From positions 1,426,001 through 1,490,000 of the forward strand of contig NZ_CP029481.1 of assembly GCF_003151255.1 (NCBI RefSeq): a stretch of 64,000 nt of DNA, written 5' to 3'. Shown here one piece after another: positions 46,748 through 55,973 of this stretch (position 1 is its first letter; each line of letters starts with the position of its first letter). The DNA comes from Microvirga sp. 17 mud 1-3 (GTDB lineage Bacteria > Pseudomonadota > Alphaproteobacteria > Rhizobiales > Beijerinckiaceae). A program made the translations under genes and the position numbers. The notes under the pieces are model-generated. The model did not search any database. It worked only from the letters and a program-made list of their open reading frames with translations, and had not been told where the DNA came from.

Positions 46748-49006
46748 ATGGCCACTACCTATATCGTGACGCCCCAGACCTCCCTTGAGACGACGGCCGA
46801 CAATACCCCGGCCCGGCCGATGGACGGGGCCGATCTGCTCTTCGTCGACGCAGGCGCCTATATCAAGGCGAACGGGGCGGGGTCATTTGGCGTCTATGTC
46901 CAGACCGCCGCGACAGCCGCCGCTCCGACGAGCCTTACAATCAATGGTGAGGTCTACTCCAAGCAGGATGCTGCGATTGCCTCAGCCGGTCCTTCGCACA
47001 TCGTTATAGGGGCAGGCGGGAATGTTCACTCAGACTTGAACCGGGCGTTCTCTTTAAAATCGAGCACCGTCAGCCTCATCGGCTCCTCGATCATTGAGAA
47101 CTCGGGCCTTGTCTCAGGCTCTGACGGGGCACCCGTAATCGCATTCTCCGGTGACCGGTCAACCGATAGCCTCGTGCTGACCAATACGGGAACTATCGAG
47201 AATCTAGTCTCGGTCCTGCATCCTGACACGATGTCGCTATGGAGCATTTACGCCTCGCTCGGGGATGACGTGATCACCAACAGCGGAACGATCAAGGGCG
47301 CAATTCACCTCTCAAATGGGAACGATACGTACCATGGGGAGCAGGGTAGTGTTCTCTTCGGGTATATCTTTCTGGGAGAGGGGCAGGATAGTGCCTATGG
47401 CGGGGCCGGCACCGAGGTCTTCTTAGGTGGCTTCGGCGACGACCTGATCGACGGCGGCGGCGGCCTCGACACTGTCGCCTTCGACCAGGCCGCGACGGTC
47501 GACCTGCGCCTCACCACCGCGCAGAACACCGGCGAGGGGATGGATACGCTGATCCATATCGAGAACCTGCGCGGGTCGGACGGAAAGGACACCCTCATCG
47601 GCGACGAGGGCGCCAACCGCCTCGAGGGGCGACACGGTGACGATACCCTGACCGGCAATGGCGGCAACGACGTCCTCCTGCCCGGAGCGGGCAACAACGT
47701 CGTGGATGGCGGCGCCGGCATCGATACGGTCTCGTATGAAGACCGAACATATGGCGTGATCATCGATCTCAGCCTGGCGGGGCCGCAGGCGGTCGGGCCG
47801 AACCATACCGATACGCTGCAGAACATCGAGAACGTCATCGGCGGAGAAGCCGGCGACCTGCTGAAAGGCGATGCCGGCGACAATGTCCTGACCGGGGGCA
47901 AAGGCGACGACACCCTCGACGGCCGCGGCGGCGTCAACACGGCGGTCTTCTCCGGCAAAGCCGCCGATTACTCTATTCAAAGCCTGGAGGGGGGAGGACT
48001 CTTTTTCAAGGTGCAGGACAAAGTGTCCGGCCGCGACGGCACCGATACGCTCAGCAACATCCGCTTTGCCCAGTTCGCCGACAAGACGCTCACGCTCTAC
48101 AATTCCCCGCCCGATCAGCTGGCGCTGTCGGCCTCCTCGGTGGCCGAGAACACTCCGGCCGGCACGACGGTCGCCATGGTCTCGGCCACGGATATGGACG
48201 GCGATGCCATCACCTATGCGCTGACCGATCCGACCGGCACGTTCAAGATCGACGGTACGAAGCTCGTGCTGCTCAAGGCGCTCGATTACGAGACCGGCCC
48301 GCACGCCTACGAGCTCACCCTCATGGGCGTGGACTCGTATGGCGCCACCTCCGTTCGCACAGTGACCTTCGCCGTGACCGACGTTGACGATACGCCTGCT
48401 CCGCCCCCGGCCAACGGTGGTGGCTCGTCTGGCGGAGGCGGAGGCGGTTCGTCCGGCGGGGGCGGAGGTGGCGGCACGCCTACCGGCCCGGTGGCGCTGA
48501 GCCTGCGCGGCACGTCCCGGGCGGACCGGCTCACCGGCGCGGACGGCAACGATGTAATCAAGGGCCTCGCCGGCAACGATGTGCTCAAGGGGCTGGCCGG
48601 CAACGACAAGCTCTACGGCGGGGCCGGCAAGGACGTGCTGTATGGCGGCGCAGGCCAGGACATCTTTGTGTTCGATGCCAAGTTCAACAAGAAGACCAAC
48701 CTCGACAAGATCGCCGACTTCAATGTGAAGGACGACACGCTCTGGCTGGAGAACAGCCTGTTCAAGGCCAACAAGAGCCTCTATGCGGCGATCAAGAAGG
48801 GCAGCGAGGCCAAGCCGGCGAAGATGGCGAGCAAGTTCTTCACGGTGGGCGACAAGGCCAAGGATGCCAACGACTTCTTCATCTACGACAAGAAGACGGG
48901 CGTGCTGTCCTATGATGCCGACGGGTCCGGGTCGAAGGCAGCGGTGGAGATTGCGACCCTCAAGAAGGGCCTCAAGCTGACCGAAAAGGACTTCTTCTTC
49001 GTCTGA
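46748..49006 (+). CDS. RTX calcium-binding repeat protein with cadherin-like domain
   Basis: The 752-residue protein is a candidate type I-secreted RTX protein. Its N-terminal third is a beta-rich region (SKQDAAIASAGPSHIVIGAG; repeated VLTNTGTIENL-like units) resembling adhesin beta-helix repeats. Several Gly/Asp nonapeptide blocks follow (GGFGDDLIDGGGGLDT, GNGGNDVLLPGAGNNVVDGG, GGKGDDTLDGRGG), then a cadherin-like domain (LSASSVAENTPAGTTVAMVS), a Gly/Ser linker, more RTX repeats (LAGNDVLKGLAGNDKLYGGA) and a C-terminal tail ending DFFFV. No secretion genes are adjacent. The N-terminal part is poorer in G+C than the C-terminal part. Confidence 0.88.
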   Translation: MATTYIVTPQTSLETTADNTPARPMDGADLLFVDAGAYIKANGAGSFGVYVQTAATAAAPTSLTINGEVYSKQDAAIASAGPSHIVIGAGGNVHSDLNRAFSLKSSTVSLIGSSIIENSGLVSGSDGAPVIAFSGDRSTDSLVLTNTGTIENLVSVLHPDTMSLWSIYASLGDDVITNSGTIKGAIHLSNGNDTYHGEQGSVLFGYIFLGEGQDSAYGGAGTEVFLGGFGDDLIDGGGGLDTVAFDQAATVDLRLTTAQNTGEGMDTLIHIENLRGSDGKDTLIGDEGANRLEGRHGDDTLTGNGGNDVLLPGAGNNVVDGGAGIDTVSYEDRTYGVIIDLSLAGPQAVGPNHTDTLQNIENVIGGEAGDLLKGDAGDNVLTGGKGDDTLDGRGGVNTAVFSGKAADYSIQSLEGGGLFFKVQDKVSGRDGTDTLSNIRFAQFADKTLTLYNSPPDQLALSASSVAENTPAGTTVAMVSATDMDGDAITYALTDPTGTFKIDGTKLVLLKALDYETGPHAYELTLMGVDSYGATSVRTVTFAVTDVDDTPAPPPANGGGSSGGGGGGSSGGGGGGGTPTGPVALSLRGTSRADRLTGADGNDVIKGLAGNDVLKGLAGNDKLYGGAGKDVLYGGAGQDIFVFDAKFNKKTNLDKIADFNVKDDTLWLENSLFKANKSLYAAIKKGSEAKPAKMASKFFTVGDKAKDANDFFIYDKKTGVLSYDADGSGSKAAVEIATLKKGLKLTEKDFFFV

Positions 49007-49023
49007 GGGAGACCCTCAACCGG

Positions 49024-49131
49024 CTCTCCTCCCCCTTGTGGGGAGGAGGTGGAGAGGGGGGTGCCAGCGCAGGACTGGATCCAGCTTAGCGCTCACACCC
49101 CCACCCTGACCCTCCCCACAAGGGGGAGGGG
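49024..49131. repeat. Dispersed inverted repeat, family A, second full copy
   Basis: CTCCTCCCCCTTGTGGGGAG at the left and CTCCCCACAAGGGGGAGGGG at the right frame a core that ends GCTCACACCCCCACCCTGAC, matching the copy at 687-791 in length and sequence. It sits just after the RTX gene. Confidence 0.75.
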
Positions 49132-49271
49132 ATCGCATTCCGCTTGGTCCCAAGGGTGCATCTCACCCTTCGCCGGAGGATTGGGCGGGAGAGCTGGATC
49201 GCCATTTCGCCATGTCGCGCGTGACTCACCGGCGCTTTGGCTCTAAGAGGCCCTGAACCTCAGTCAGTGCC

Positions 49272-50387
49272 ATGTCCCACAACACCTTCGGTCACCTCTT
49301 CCGCGTCACCACCTTCGGCGAGAGCCACGGCCCGGCCCTCGGCTGCGTCATCGACGGCTGCCCGCCGATGATCCCGCTCGACGTGTCGGAGATCCAGGCG
49401 GAGCTCGATCGCCGCCGGCCCGGCCAGTCCCGGTTCACCACCCAGCGGCGCGAGCCGGACGAGGTGAAGATCCTCTCGGGCGTCTTCGTGGACGAGCGGA
49501 CCGGACGGCAGGTCACGACCGGGACGCCCATCGCGCTCCTCATCGAGAACGTGGACCAGCGCTCGAAGGATTATTCCGAGATCAAGAACAGCTACCGGCC
49601 CGGCCATGCGGACTTCACCTATGACGTGAAGTACGGCATCCGCGATTACCGGGGCGGCGGGCGTTCCTCCGCGCGCGAGACCGCCGCGCGGGTCGCGGCG
49701 GGCGCTGTCGCCCGCAAGGTCCTGCCCGGCGTGACGATCCGCGGTGCCCTCGTGCAGATGGGCCCGCACCCGATCAACCGGGACCGCTGGGACTGGGACG
49801 AGGTGGGCCGGAACCCCTTCTTCTCGCCTGACGCGGAGGCGGCCGCCTTCTATGCGGATTATCTCGACGGCCTGCGCCGGGAAGGCTCCTCCATCGGCGC
49901 CGTGATCGAAATCGTGGCCGAGGGCGTGCCCCCGGGGCTCGGCGCTCCCATCTACGGTAAGCTCGACTCCGAGCTCGCCTCCGCGCTCATGTCGATCAAC
50001 GCCGTCAAGGGCGTCGAGATCGGAGACGGTTTCGCGGCCGCGGCCCTGCGGGGCGAGGAGAATGCCGACGAGATGCGCCCCGGCAATGCGGGCGCGCCGA
50101 CCTTCCTGTCGAACCATGCGGGCGGCGTGCTCGGCGGCATCTCGACGGGGCAGTCCCTGGTCTGCCGCTTCGCCGTGAAGCCGACTTCGTCGATCCTTAC
50201 GCCGCGGTCCAGCGTCACCCGCTCCGGCGGAGAGGCGGAGGTCCTCACCAAGGGTCGGCATGACCCCTGCGTGGGCATTCGCGCCGTTCCGGTCGGGGAG
50301 GCGATGGTGGCCTGTGTTCTGGCTGACCAGTTCCTGCGCCACAGGGCGCAGGTGGGGCAGTCGATCCCCTGGCCATTCCAGAATTGA
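49272..50387 (+). CDS. aroC: Chorismate synthase
   Basis: AroC makes chorismate from EPSP using reduced FMN, the last step of the shikimate pathway. The 371 residues contain the family signatures [40 protein letters not shown] and [20 protein letters not shown], and a C-terminal [16 protein letters not shown]. The start at 49272 ([15 protein letters not shown]) is standard. Confidence 0.96.
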   Translation: MSHNTFGHLFRVTTFGESHGPALGCVIDGCPPMIPLDVSEIQAELDRRRPGQSRFTTQRREPDEVKILSGVFVDERTGRQVTTGTPIALLIENVDQRSKDYSEIKNSYRPGHADFTYDVKYGIRDYRGGGRSSARETAARVAAGAVARKVLPGVTIRGALVQMGPHPINRDRWDWDEVGRNPFFSPDAEAAAFYADYLDGLRREGSSIGAVIEIVAEGVPPGLGAPIYGKLDSELASALMSINAVKGVEIGDGFAAAALRGEENADEMRPGNAGAPTFLSNHAGGVLGGISTGQSLVCRFAVKPTSSILTPRSSVTRSGGEAEVLTKGRHDPCVGIRAVPVGEAMVACVLADQFLRHRAQVGQSIPWPFQN

Positions 50388-50424
50388 GTGTCGTTCAATT
50401 CTGACATGTGCAGGCGGAATGGAA

Positions 50425-50443
50425 ATTTAAGTAGCACTTAAAT
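50425..50443. promoter_or_regulatory. Dyad operator candidate upstream of the HTH-ribB gene
   Basis: ATTTAAGT and ACTTAAAT are perfect 8-bp arms with a 3-base spacer AGC, 24 bases before the ATG at 50467. A shorter pair CGGTT/AACCG at 50451-50462 lies between. The gene product begins with an HTH, so self-binding is possible. Confidence 0.55.
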
Positions 50444-50466
50444 CTGGCCTCGGTTAAAACCGGGGC

Positions 50467-51756
50467 ATGAAGCTTGCCGATTGGCTGTCCCGTAAACGTG
50501 TCTCCCGGGTGGAATTCGCCCGACGGATCGGCGTCACGCCGGCGGCCGTCACGCAGCTGTGCAACAACGACCATGCCTGGATGTCCCGGGATACCGCCGC
50601 GCTCATCGCGCGGGAGACCCGCGGCGCCGTCACTCCCAATGATTTCCTGCCGACGCCCCTGAAGGAGGGTCGCATGCTCCATTCCGTCACCGAAGCCATC
50701 GAGGCCTTCGCCCGGGGCGAGATCGTCATCGTCACGGACGACGACGACCGCGAGAACGAGGGCGACCTCATCGTCGCGGCCTCCCTCTGCACGCCCGAGA
50801 AAATGGCGTTCATCATTCGGAACACCTGCGGCATCGTCTGCGCGCCGCTCACGGCTGCCGAGGCGCGGCGCCTTCGCCTCGATCCGATGGTCGCCTCCAA
50901 TGACGCGCCGCTCGGCACCGCCTTCACGGTGACGGTGGACGTGAAGCATGGCCTCACGACCGGCATTTCGGCCGAGCAGCGCACCAATACGGTGCGGGCG
51001 CTTGCCAACAACAATATGGGCGCGGGCGATTTCGTGCGTCCGGGCCATGTCTTCCCGCTCGTCGCCAAGGATGGCGGCGTGCTCATGCGCTCCGGCCATA
51101 CGGAAGCCGCCGTCGATCTCTGCCGCCTCGCCGGTCTGCCGCCCGTGGGCGTGATCTGCGAACTCGCCAACGATGACGGCACGGTCATGAAGGGCGAACA
51201 GATTTCGGCTTTCGCCGAAAAGCACGGGCTGAAGCGCATCTCGGTCGCGGACCTCATCGCCTATCGGCAGGCGCGGGAGAAGCTCGTCGAGCGCATCGCG
51301 ACCTTCCCGGTCGAGACCGAGTGGGGCACCCTGACGGGCTACGCCTATTCGACGCCCTTCGACAGCGTCCAGCACATGGCGCTGGTGCATGGCCGCATCG
51401 GCGACGGCACCGACATCCCCGTGCGCCTTCATCGGGCCAACGCCCTGACGGACGTGTTCGAAGGCGGCAAGACCATCGCGGCCGCCCTGAGGCGCTTCGC
51501 CAAAGAGGGCAAGGGCGTTCTGGTCTATCTGCGCGACGGCACTGCCGGCGTGCCGACCACGAGCTTCTCCGACAGCGAGAGCACCGCGTCCGAAGCCATG
51601 CGCTCCAGCCAGTGGCGCGAGGTGGGCCTTGGGGCACAGATCCTGAAGGATCTCGGCGTCGTCTCGATCCGCAACCTCGCGACCACGAGCAGGTCCTATG
51701 TGGGCTTGAGCGGTTTCGGGATCGAGCTGCTGGGCGAGGAATCCCTCGACCAGTAA
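50467..51756 (+). CDS. ribB: HTH-RibB-RibX fusion, 3,4-DHBP synthase
   Basis: RibB turns ribulose 5-phosphate into 3,4-dihydroxy-2-butanone 4-phosphate for riboflavin. The 429-residue product has three parts. Residues 1-60 are a Cro/C1-type HTH (LSRKRVSRVEFARRIGVTPA, AVTQLCNNDHAWMSRDTAAL). Residues about 70-275 are a full RibB domain with VTDDDDRENEGDLIVAA and the GDFVRPGHVFPL and RSGHTEAAVDLCRLA motifs. Residues about 280-429 resemble GTP cyclohydrolase II but lack the Cys zinc site (RLHRANALTDVFEGGKT in its place), so this part is degenerate, as in RibBX proteins. It follows aroC, with a dyad in front. Confidence 0.92.
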   Translation: MKLADWLSRKRVSRVEFARRIGVTPAAVTQLCNNDHAWMSRDTAALIARETRGAVTPNDFLPTPLKEGRMLHSVTEAIEAFARGEIVIVTDDDDRENEGDLIVAASLCTPEKMAFIIRNTCGIVCAPLTAAEARRLRLDPMVASNDAPLGTAFTVTVDVKHGLTTGISAEQRTNTVRALANNNMGAGDFVRPGHVFPLVAKDGGVLMRSGHTEAAVDLCRLAGLPPVGVICELANDDGTVMKGEQISAFAEKHGLKRISVADLIAYRQAREKLVERIATFPVETEWGTLTGYAYSTPFDSVQHMALVHGRIGDGTDIPVRLHRANALTDVFEGGKTIAAALRRFAKEGKGVLVYLRDGTAGVPTTSFSDSESTASEAMRSSQWREVGLGAQILKDLGVVSIRNLATTSRSYVGLSGFGIELLGEESLDQ

Positions 51757-51759
51757 TGA

Positions 51760-52701
51760 TCAGATCCGCACGTCCCGGCCCATGAGCGCATCCATATGGG
51801 CCGCGGTGGATCTCGACAGGCCCTCGAGGTCGTAGCCGCCCTCGAGGACCGAGACGAGCCGTCCGCCGCAGAACCTGTCCGCCAAGTCCATCATCTTCAC
51901 GGTCGCCCAGGCGAAATCGGCTTCCGTGAAGTTGAGGCTCGCGAGCGGATCGCGCCAATGGGCGTCGAAGCCAGCGGAAATTACGATCAGGTCCGGCGCG
52001 AAGGCCTCGATGCGCGGCAGGACGAGACTTTCCATCGCGTCACGGAAGACGGCGCCATCGCTGCCCGGTGCGAGCGGCGCATTGACAATGGTGTCGCATT
52101 CGCCGCGCTCGGAGGCCGCTCCTGTTCCGGGATAGAGCGGCATCTCGTGGGTCGAGCAGTACATCACCGTCGGGTCGCGCCAGAGGATGTCCTGGGTGCC
52201 GTTCCCGTGATGCACGTCCCAATCGAGAATCGCGACCCGTTGCGCCCCGTGCCGGCTTTGGGCATGGCGGGCCGCGATGGCCGCGTTATTGAAGAAGCAG
52301 AAGCCCATGGCCCGGGTCCGCTCCGCATGATGCCCCGGCGGACGCATGGCCACGAAGGCATTCTCGACCCTGCCGGTCATGACCTCGTCCACGGCCAGGA
52401 CGGCCCCGCCCGCGCCGCGGAGCGCCGCCTCGAAGGTGCCGGGAGACATGACGGTATCCTCGTCGATCCGGACCAGACCCTCCCGGGGGGCGATGTCGCG
52501 CAGTCCCACCACGTAATGCTCGGGATGGGCGAGGGTCAGGCTTTCCATCTCGGCCATGGGGGCCTGCTCGCGGATGAGCGATGCAAATCGCTCCTTCTCC
52601 AGCACGCCCTCGATGGCGCGGATGCGCTCCGGCCTTTCGGGATGCCCGAGGGGCGTCTGGTGATCGAGGGCGGCCGGATGGGTAATGTAGAGCGTGGACA
52701 T
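51760..52701 (-). CDS. Histone deacetylase family protein
   Basis: The 313-residue zinc-dependent deacetylase belongs to the bacterial class II HDAC/acetylpolyamine amidohydrolase group. Catalytic residues are visible: the His pair in RPPGHHAERTRAMGFCFFNN, the metal Asp and His in ILDWDVHHGNGTQDI, the Asp in SAGFDAHWRDPL and the Tyr in LEGGYDLEGLS. The substrate is unknown; acetylpolyamines or acetylated proteins are usual. Confidence 0.93.
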   Translation of the reverse strand: MSTLYITHPAALDHQTPLGHPERPERIRAIEGVLEKERFASLIREQAPMAEMESLTLAHPEHYVVGLRDIAPREGLVRIDEDTVMSPGTFEAALRGAGGAVLAVDEVMTGRVENAFVAMRPPGHHAERTRAMGFCFFNNAAIAARHAQSRHGAQRVAILDWDVHHGNGTQDILWRDPTVMYCSTHEMPLYPGTGAASERGECDTIVNAPLAPGSDGAVFRDAMESLVLPRIEAFAPDLIVISAGFDAHWRDPLASLNFTEADFAWATVKMMDLADRFCGGRLVSVLEGGYDLEGLSRSTAAHMDALMGRDVRI

Positions 52702-52970
52702 GCTGGAACGGGAAATCCTGGGATCGCGGAGGATCGGCGCCAGTACTGTCGCAGCCCCAGGGGCACGTGTCCATCAAGGGACCGCGAAGCATCCATATCG
52801 TAGCGTCAACGGTGTGGATGTTCGACAGAGCGGGTCGCTGTTGTTGCGACGCAACACACTTGCGGCAAAAGCCGTGGCATGGTGGACGAATCATCCCAAT
52901 GAAGTATGGGACCTTTGCCGTATTGCCGCGTTACCCAACCGGCTCCAGAGGCCCTTCAAGAGCTTTGACC

Positions 52971-53558
52971 ATGCGTCTTTCAAGCCTATCCCTCGTCTTC
53001 GCCGCCGCGGCGGTTCTCGCCGGCTGCACGTTCAAGGGCGTTCCCGACCCACAGGTTTCGTCCCGCGACAGCGAATGGATGGCCTTGGTCCCGAAGGCTC
53101 AGGAGGATCTGCGCTACGGGCGCTACCTGATGGACGACCCGACGGGCGAGGCGCCCGGAACGGTGGTGGTCGATACCAAGGAGCGGTTTCTCTACTACGT
53201 GATGCCCGGCAAGAAGGTGATCCGCTACGGCGTCGCAGTCGGCGACGAGGCCTATGGCTGGACCGGGACGGCCCGAGTCGCCCGCAAGGCCGAGTGGCCG
53301 GACTGGAACCCGCCGGCCGAGATGAAGGCGCGCTGGCCGCACGTGAGGTTCACGAAGGGTGGTCCGGAGAACCCCTTGGGCGCCCGGGCGCTTTATCTCT
53401 TCGAAGGGAACAAGGATACGCTCTACCGCATCCACGGCACGAACGAGCCGGAGAAGATCGGCCTTGCCGTCTCGTCCGGTTGCATCCGGATGCGCAACAT
53501 CGACGTGGTCGATCTCTACAACCGCGTCGACGTGAACGCGAAGGTCATCGTCCGTTAA
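52971..53558 (+). CDS. L,D-transpeptidase (YkuD), lipoprotein
   Basis: The 195-residue enzyme cross-links peptidoglycan stem peptides or attaches proteins to it. It has a lipobox-type N-terminus (LVFAAAAVLAGCTFKGVPD) and a YkuD domain with the catalytic HGTNEPEKIGLAVSSGCIRM. It would be anchored facing the periplasm. The ATG at 52971 is chosen for the lipoprotein signal; the frame is open further upstream without one. Confidence 0.9.
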   Translation: MRLSSLSLVFAAAAVLAGCTFKGVPDPQVSSRDSEWMALVPKAQEDLRYGRYLMDDPTGEAPGTVVVDTKERFLYYVMPGKKVIRYGVAVGDEAYGWTGTARVARKAEWPDWNPPAEMKARWPHVRFTKGGPENPLGARALYLFEGNKDTLYRIHGTNEPEKIGLAVSSGCIRMRNIDVVDLYNRVDVNAKVIVR

Positions 53559-53581
53559 GGCGGGGGGTGGCCTCCCGCCTT
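53557..53581. terminator. Hairpin between converging genes
   Basis: AAGGCGGG and CCCGCCTT form a perfect 8-bp stem with a 9-base loop directly after the transpeptidase stop. A T tract is lacking, so termination is probable but not certain. Confidence 0.45.
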
Positions 53582-53589
53582 CAGGATCG

Positions 53590-53781
53590 TCAGTCCGTCA
53601 TCGCTTCCTTGCGAAGGATCGCCGGAAGCTCGTTCGGCTGGGGGCGCGGGCTCTGAAGGCTCGCCGCCTGGACCGCAGCCGCGAGGGCCGGGAGCGCAAC
53701 GGGCTTGAAGGCCGGCTGCTGAGGCCGCTCGGCAGGACGGTTGAGCTGTTGGGGGTCACGTTCGGCAATTGGCGTCGTCAC
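53590..53781 (-). CDS. Small Pro/Gln-rich protein, unknown
   Basis: The 63-residue product (MTTPIAERDPQQLNRPAERP...) is rich in Pro, Gln and Ala, with AFKPVALPALAAAVQAASLQ in the middle. A GTG start at 53781 follows AGGGAG. No domain is recognised, and a spurious frame cannot be excluded. Confidence 0.45.
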   Translation of the reverse strand: MTTPIAERDPQQLNRPAERPQQPAFKPVALPALAAAVQAASLQSPRPQPNELPAILRKEAMTD

Positions 53782-53985
53782 AAGAATTCTCCCTGGGAAG
53801 CAGTCCATTTTAGGACTTGCCACCATGAACCCGACCCTCGGGGCTACTTCGGGGCCAAGTCATGGTCATTTGCTGGCTGGGCCGGACATGGCAGGCATAG
53901 CCTTAATTGCAGGTGAACGCGGACGCGCTCAGGTGGCCGCTCGGGGCAGGGCTGATAGGGCCTAGTTAACGGGATCGGGCGGAGT

Positions 53986-54483
53986 TCAGCGCCCGGTCCG
54001 GGTGAGCGTTTCCTCTTCGGCCGCCCGTGCCCGGTCGCGCCAGGCCAGAACGATGCGCTCCAGGTCGGCCAGATCCTCCGGGGGCAGGGATCCGAGGGTG
54101 CCCTCTACATAGGAACGCTGTGCCGCGATGCCGCGCTCCGCGAGCGCGCGCCCCTTTGGTGTCAGATAGAGGGCGTTGGACCTGCGGTCTCCCGGAATGG
54201 CGCGACGCTCCACCAGATCGGCCTCCACCATCCGGTCGAGGAGGCCCGATACGTTGCCCTTGGTCACATAGAGACGCTCGGCCAACTCCTGCTGGCTGAG
54301 GCCCTCCTGTTCGGTCAGGGTGGAGAGCAGGTCGAATTGTGGAATGGAGAGACCCAGGGCCTTGAGTTCCGTCGCGACCGTGTTCGTGGCGCGCCGGTGC
54401 AGCCGGATGAAACGGAACCAGACCCGGAGCGGATCGACGGCGGCGTGCGCGGGAGGCGGAAAGGGGGACGTCAAGGGCACCAT
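53986..54483 (-). CDS. MarR family transcriptional regulator
   Basis: The 165-residue regulator has the winged-helix core LSIPQFDLLSTLTEQEGLSQ, QELAERLYVTKGNVSGLLDR and MVEADLVERRAIPGDRRSNALYLTPKG split in typical fashion. It is divergent from the DUF898/M48/DUF1499 operon. An inverted repeat overlaps its start, a usual place for self-repression. Confidence 0.92.
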   Translation of the reverse strand: MVPLTSPFPPPAHAAVDPLRVWFRFIRLHRRATNTVATELKALGLSIPQFDLLSTLTEQEGLSQQELAERLYVTKGNVSGLLDRMVEADLVERRAIPGDRRSNALYLTPKGRALAERGIAAQRSYVEGTLGSLPPEDLADLERIVLAWRDRARAAEEETLTRTGR

Positions 54484-54502
54484 ATCCTCACGATTCAGGA
54501 TA
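54483..54502. promoter_or_regulatory. Inverted repeat overlapping the marR start
   Basis: TATCCT and AGGATA are separated by eight bases and lie immediately upstream of, and touching, the MarR start codon. This fits a MarR autoregulatory operator. Confidence 0.45.
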
Positions 54503-54658
54503 GTTTACTTCGGAACCTTTTGTCTCGTCACCCGCGATCCCGAAACGATGATGCCCCCGATGGGGCAGGCTGTGGATGGGGGGTAAGGCTTAGCTCAAGG
54601 GAATTTCCCTGACAATGTTCTTGTTATAGAGTTTCGATAGATTTCCGAGGTTCGCCCA

Positions 54659-55921
54659 ATGACCGCTTCTCTCGCTTCCGAACACGCCCCTCCGGCGGTC
54701 GGATCCGCGCCCATGTCCTTCTCAGGCCGGGGAGGCGAGTTCCTGAGGCTCCTCGTCACCGGCAGCCTTTTCCAGATTCCGACCTTCGGCTTCTATCGGT
54801 TCTGGCTCCTCACGAAGCTGCGTCGGCATCTGTGGTCCAACACGCAGGTTGCGGGTGAGAGCTTCGAGTATATCGGCTCGGCCAAGGAGCTCCTGATCGG
54901 TTTCCTCATCGCCCTCGCGGTCCTGACGCCGATCTATCTCGGATATTTCATTCTCGGGCTGATCCTCGAGGAGCAGCAGGCGCTGGCCAGCCTGCCGCTC
55001 GTCCTGATCCTCTATGTACTTGCCCATTTCGGCGTCTATCGCGCCCGCCGCTACCGCGCGAGCCGCACGGTTTTTCGCGGCGTCCGCTTCTGGATGACGG
55101 GGCGCGGCTGGGCTTACGCCTTCCGGGCGATCCTGTGGGACATCGCGACGGTCCTGACCCTCGGTCTTGCATTGCCCTGGGCCTCCGCGTCGCTCGAACG
55201 CTACCGGATGCGGCACACCTATTATGGAAATGTTCAGGGGGATTTCGTCGGGACCGGCTGGACCCTGTTCAAGCGCGGAATAGGGCTGTGGGCGCTCGGA
55301 CTCGCCTTGACCATCGGCACTCCGACGATCTTCGCCCTCATGCCGAAGCGGGCGCCCGAGACGGCGAGTTTCTGGGGGATCCTCGTTCCGTTGTCGGTCG
55401 TCCTCGTGTTCCTCGCGCTCTGGCCCATCGCAATGGCCATCTTCGCGCGCTGGCAGCTGGAGGGCGTCCGTTTCGGACAGGCCGCAATATCCAGCGATCT
55501 ACGGATCGGCGCCTTCTACGGCATCTTTCTCAAGACGATCCTCTCGGCGCTGGCCTTCGTGCTTTGCTTCGGCCTTGTGGTCTGCGTCATCGGTTATGTC
55601 TTCCGGGAGGCGCTGATTCCCATGCTGGGCAGCTTCAACGCGATCCTGACGCAAGGCGAGGCGGATGCCTCCGACCTGGGGACGGAACTGGCGAATGCCG
55701 GGATCGTGGTCGCGGTGGGGATGCTGGCCTATCTCGTCCTGTTCCTCGGCCTTGGCGTCATCCAGCGCTATTTCATGGGCCGTGGCCTATGGGCGGTGAT
55801 CGTCGGGTCCCTGTCCGTCTCGAATCTCGAAACCCTCGCCAGCGCCGTTGCGGCGGGGCGTCCCGCTGGGGTTCTGGGCGAAGGCCTTGCGGACGCGCTC
55901 GACTTCAACGTAGGGATCTGA
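54659..55921 (+). CDS. YjgN family (DUF898) membrane protein
   Basis: The 420-residue polytopic membrane protein matches DUF898/YjgN: the N-terminal FSGRGGEFLRLLVTGSLFQI and FYRFWLLTKLRRHLWSNTQV, then FVGTGWTLFKRGIG and about eight hydrophobic segments. Function is not known. It starts an operon with an M48 peptidase and a DUF1499 protein. Confidence 0.9.
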   Translation: MTASLASEHAPPAVGSAPMSFSGRGGEFLRLLVTGSLFQIPTFGFYRFWLLTKLRRHLWSNTQVAGESFEYIGSAKELLIGFLIALAVLTPIYLGYFILGLILEEQQALASLPLVLILYVLAHFGVYRARRYRASRTVFRGVRFWMTGRGWAYAFRAILWDIATVLTLGLALPWASASLERYRMRHTYYGNVQGDFVGTGWTLFKRGIGLWALGLALTIGTPTIFALMPKRAPETASFWGILVPLSVVLVFLALWPIAMAIFARWQLEGVRFGQAAISSDLRIGAFYGIFLKTILSALAFVLCFGLVVCVIGYVFREALIPMLGSFNAILTQGEADASDLGTELANAGIVVAVGMLAYLVLFLGLGVIQRYFMGRGLWAVIVGSLSVSNLETLASAVAAGRPAGVLGEGLADALDFNVGI

Positions 55922-55973
55922 GGCGTCCGGGGCGCGATTTCACCGCGAGGCGCGGCCGGGCAGGGGATTTACC

